Shown: positions 6,385-7,829 of the stretch, piece after piece
How the letters are laid out: each line of letters starts with the position of its first letter
Position numbering within the stretch: the first letter of the stretch is position 1
Source of the DNA: an uncultured Eubacteriales bacterium
Lineage (GTDB): Bacteria; Bacillota; Clostridia; Oscillospirales; CAG-382
Direction of reading: 5' to 3'
DNA length: 7,829 nt
NCBI GenBank assembly: GCA_934444485.1
Contig: CAKSCN010000122.1
Span: 1 to 7,829 of the forward strand
Position numbers and translations under genes: made by a program
Notes under the pieces: generated by a model
The model's input: only the letters and a program-made list of their open reading frames with translations
What the model was told of the DNA's origin: nothing
Databases searched by the model: none

Positions 6385-6819
6385 GTGATAGAGAACGATA
6401 CCGTAAGACTTCTGCGCGAAAACGACGCCGGAATAAAGATGGGAATATCCGCAATAGACGACGTGAGAGACAGCGTGCGCTGTGAAACCTTCCGCAAAAA
6501 GCTCGACGAGTGCAGAGCCGAACACAAGACGCTCGAAAGGGAGATTGAAGACCTTCTCGACGAATACCACGACGACGGAAAAGAACCCAACATGATGGCA
6601 AAGTCCATGTCAAGGATAAAAACGGAGTTCAAGCTCGGACTCGACACCTCGGACGAAACGATTGCCGACCTTATGACAGACGGCTGCAATATGGGAGTAA
6701 AGTCCCTCGGAAAATACCTTAACAAGTATAAAGCCGCCGACGAAAAGTCAAAGGATCTGACCAAAAGGCTCATTAACCTCGAGGAACGCTTTGCGGTCGA
6801 TATAAGACAGTACCTGTAA
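6385..6819 (+). CDS. Conserved-looking helical-bundle protein of unknown function (DUF2383/ferritin-like fold suspected)
   Basis: This 144-residue, highly charged, all-helical protein has no signal peptide and no membrane segment. It divides into four predicted helices: about 6-30, 32-61, 69-87 and 88-142 (the last long or broken). The spacing, a GIKM...AIDDV first helix, an E-H-K-rich second helix and LMTDGCNMGVKSLGKYLNKYK (96-116) resemble small four-helix-bundle proteins common in Clostridia and distantly the DUF2383 group; that match is from memory. Conserved-looking acidic and histidine residues (Glu42, Glu46, His47, Glu81, Glu133) could bind metal, but no complete ferritin ExxH set is visible. 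The start is GTG 6385, seven bases after GGGAG (6373-6377); the in-frame TTG at 6379 overlaps that site and is too close. The gene stands alone, divergent from the GtaA-like operon and convergent with the small gene downstream. Role unknown. Confidence 0.78.
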   Translation: MIENDTVRLLRENDAGIKMGISAIDDVRDSVRCETFRKKLDECRAEHKTLEREIEDLLDEYHDDGKEPNMMAKSMSRIKTEFKLGLDTSDETIADLMTDGCNMGVKSLGKYLNKYKAADEKSKDLTKRLINLEERFAVDIRQYL

Positions 6820-6828
6820 TAAAACCAC

Positions 6829-6868
6829 GACGGGAAGCACTGCGGTTTCGCACCTCCCGTCTTTCTTT
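6829..6868. terminator. Terminator hairpin between convergent genes
   Basis: GACGGGA (6829-6835) pairs with TCCCGTC (6855-6861). An inner TGCG/CGCA helix closes a GTTT loop, separated from the outer stem by a small internal loop. TTTCTTT follows on the plus strand (6862-6868). On the minus strand the stem is followed by GGTTTTATTA, so it may also stop the small minus-strand gene. It starts 10 bp after the stop of the plus-strand gene. Confidence 0.78.
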
Positions 6869-6920
6869 ACATGAGTCCCTTTGTGATGCTCTCCGATATT
6901 TCCTCGGCGTGCCGCTTCTA
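6867..6920 (-). other. In-frame continuation after the TAG of the small gene
   Basis: After TAG (complement of 6918-6920), the same frame reads KRHAEEISESITKGLM and ends in TAA (complement of 6867-6869), immediately beside the terminator hairpin. The tail looks like ordinary coding sequence: charged, helical, and with the codon style of neighbouring genes. With it the protein would be 69 codons, closer to the length I recall for its relatives. It is either a remnant left by a nonsense mutation, a readthrough extension, or a sequencing error in one base. Confidence 0.5.
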
Positions 6921-7076
6921 TTTGTCCGCATATGCCGCAAGGTGAAGCGATTGAGCGTTGTGAATATAATTGTTCATCTCGTGAAGCCGTATCTGCTCTT
7001 CTGGAGATAGCGAGAGGAAAAAACTGCGGCTGCTTTTGCTTCTTGTAATCAGATCGTGAAGATTTTCATATTCCAT
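6918..7076 (-). CDS. Small conserved-looking protein, possibly truncated by an in-frame TAG
   Basis: ATG 7076 is preceded at seven bases by a very strong site GGAGGTG (complement of 7084-7090), much better than most in this window, so translation is likely. The product is 52 residues: MEYENLHDLITRSKSSRSFF begins it, followed by LSLSPEEQIRLHEMNNYIHNA and HLAAYADK, then TAG (complement of 6918-6920). The protein is helical and soluble, with no Cys and no membrane segment. The pattern ENLHDLI-SRSFFLSL-Q-LH-YIH-A-LH resembles short uncharacterised proteins widespread in Clostridia, which as I remember them run to about 60-70 residues. The frame stays open for 16 further codons after the TAG. It lies between the convergent terminator at 6829-6868 and a divergent promoter region shared with the YibE/F gene. 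Function unknown. Confidence 0.68.
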   Translation of the reverse strand: MEYENLHDLITRSKSSRSFFLSLSPEEQIRLHEMNNYIHNAQSLHLAAYADK

Positions 7077-7127
7077 AGTGTTTCACCTCCGATATAGTCG
7101 TTTCCGCAGTATGGTGAGGATATTCGC

Positions 7128-7136
7128 ATTTTAACA
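7128..7136 (-). promoter_or_regulatory. Candidate extended -10 promoter of the small minus-strand gene
   Basis: On the minus strand TGTTAAAAT (complement of 7128-7136) fits an extended -10 of the form TGnTAAAAT. No good -35 is found at 16-18 bp. Transcription would begin near 7121, about 45 bases before ATG 7076. Confidence 0.42.
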
Positions 7137-7146
7137 CAGAAAACAC

Positions 7147-7175
7147 TTGAAAAATTCACTCTTGCGGCGTATAAT
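7147..7175 (+). promoter_or_regulatory. Sigma-A promoter of the YibE/F gene
   Basis: TTGAAA (7147-7152) and TATAAT (7170-7175) are spaced exactly 17 bp, matching consensus at 11 of 12 positions. The transcript should start near 7182, giving a leader of about 38 bases before ATG 7220. Confidence 0.87.
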
Positions 7176-7219
7176 TAGAACGTGTGCAAAATAGGTAAGG
7201 AAAGGTGCGTTCGTTTGTA

Positions 7220-7829
7220 ATGAACTCTAAATTGAAAAATACGGCTATTCAGCTTTTGATAATACTTTTGTCGGCGCTTGTGCTTGCGCTCGGTTATATA
7301 TGCGCAAAGGGGGAGAAGAATGCGCTCGACAACGAGGACAGGGCGCACAGCACGTTTGAAACGGCAAGGGTTATCTCGATCGACGACAAAATAGAGATGA
7401 CGGATATTCCGGACTCACAGGAGGATTACAATCTTCTTCTCACCTGCAAAATGCTCTCGGGAGCCGATAAAGGCAAAACCGTACACGCTATTCAGAATAT
7501 AAGCAGTTACCTCAATCAGCAGATTCGTCCCGTAACCCCGGGCGATAAGATTATCCTCACTCTTGTCGAGGACGCCGCCGGTGAGTCGTGGTATTTTGCG
7601 GAGTATGTGAGATCCGATATGCTTGCGGTGCTTCTTGCGCTGTTCATTCTCGGGCTTGTGGTTTTCGGCAAGATGAGCGGAGTGAAAACGGTAATCTCGC
7701 TGGCACTCACCTGCGGAGCGGTGTTCTATATGCTTATTCCTGCAATATATTCCGGTCAGAGCGCATACCTTTGGTCGATAATCGTGTGCCTCTACATAAT
7801 AGTAATGACGCTCTGCATAGTCAACGGAC
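7220..7829 (+). CDS. YibE/F family membrane protein (3' end outside the window)
   Basis: The first 203 residues are visible and the frame is still open at the window edge. Residues 9-28 form an N-terminal membrane anchor. Residues 30-133 are a soluble, probably extracytoplasmic, beta-rich domain with ARVISIDD (about 50), LLTCKMLSGADKGKTV (about 74-89) and PVTPGDKIILTL. A multi-helix membrane domain then begins: 134-150, GKMSGVKTVISLALTCGAVF (150-169) leading into IPAIYSG (173-179), and 181-201. This order (signal anchor, soluble domain with the LSGxxKG motif, then GxKGxxSLxxL helices) is typical of the YibE/F family (PF07907), whose role is poorly known. ATG 7220 lacks an ideally spaced ribosome binding site: AAGGAAAGGTG ends at 7207. 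An in-frame GTG at 7205 would lie too close to it, so the start is uncertain by five codons. A dedicated promoter precedes it, so it starts a new transcription unit. Confidence 0.85.
   Translation, partial: MNSKLKNTAIQLLIILLSALVLALGYICAKGEKNALDNEDRAHSTFETARVISIDDKIEMTDIPDSQEDYNLLLTCKMLSGADKGKTVHAIQNISSYLNQQIRPVTPGDKIILTLVEDAAGESWYFAEYVRSDMLAVLLALFILGLVVFGKMSGVKTVISLALTCGAVFYMLIPAIYSGQSAYLWSIIVCLYIIVMTLCIVNG

Noticed and set aside
6348..6773. Minus-strand frames antisense to the helical-bundle gene
   Set aside because: They are Ser/Arg/Phe-rich low-complexity translations without ribosome sites, typical of antisense shadows.
7516..7710. A 64-codon minus-strand frame inside the YibE/F gene
   Set aside because: The plus strand encodes a continuous recognised membrane protein; no ribosome site was seen for this frame.
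1..7829. CRISPR array, tRNA, rRNA, insertion sequence or prophage elements
   Set aside because: No direct-repeat/spacer pattern, cloverleaf-like segment, transposase or integrase motif, or terminal inverted repeats were seen on either strand.

Overview
The window looks like chromosomal DNA from a low-to-medium GC Gram-positive anaerobe of the class Clostridia, most likely a gut Ruminococcaceae/Oscillospiraceae type. The grounds are strong AGGAGG-like ribosome binding sites, TTG and GTG starts, sigma-A promoters with near-consensus -10 boxes, short hairpin-plus-T terminators, and the gene families present. This placement is inference; no rRNA or other marker gene is present.

Layout. (1) Positions 1-36 are probably the last codons of an upstream gene. 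(2) Positions 91-2198 are a tight plus-strand run: an HD-domain phosphohydrolase, a NagD-like HAD phosphatase and a short formate/nitrite-transporter-type channel, closed by a clear terminator at 2212-2240. (3) A TATAAT promoter overlapping a 16-bp dyad drives a TIM-barrel sugar phosphate isomerase/epimerase (2353-3126). (4) A hairpin with T-runs on both sides (3138-3179) separates it from a convergent minus-strand operon: a glutaminase-A-like (DUF4964/DUF5127/DUF4965/DUF1793) protein (6198-4294) followed 33 bp later by galM (4260-3220). That operon starts from a textbook promoter (TTGAAA, 17 bp, TGCTATAAT) bracketed by two inverted 12-bp arms. (5) A plus-strand gene (6385-6819) encodes a conserved-looking helical-bundle protein of unknown function. 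It converges on a tiny minus-strand gene (7076-6918) whose frame is cut by an in-frame TAG yet stays open for 16 more codons. (6) A plus-strand YibE/F-family membrane protein begins at 7220 from its own promoter and runs off the window.

How the genes fit together. The middle of the window (2353-6198) is a small carbohydrate locus: a sugar isomerase/epimerase, an aldose 1-epimerase and an (alpha/alpha)-barrel GtaA-like protein without a secretion signal. The galM linkage suggests the GtaA-like protein may act on a sugar substrate inside the cell rather than as a secreted glutaminase. The first operon pairs two phosphohydrolases with an anion channel of unknown substrate.

I see no CRISPR array, tRNA, rRNA, insertion sequence, phage gene or toxin-antitoxin pair. 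Most of the window is ordinary chromosomal housekeeping and metabolic content. The observations most worth checking are the interrupted small gene, the bracketed promoter and the function of the GtaA-galM operon.
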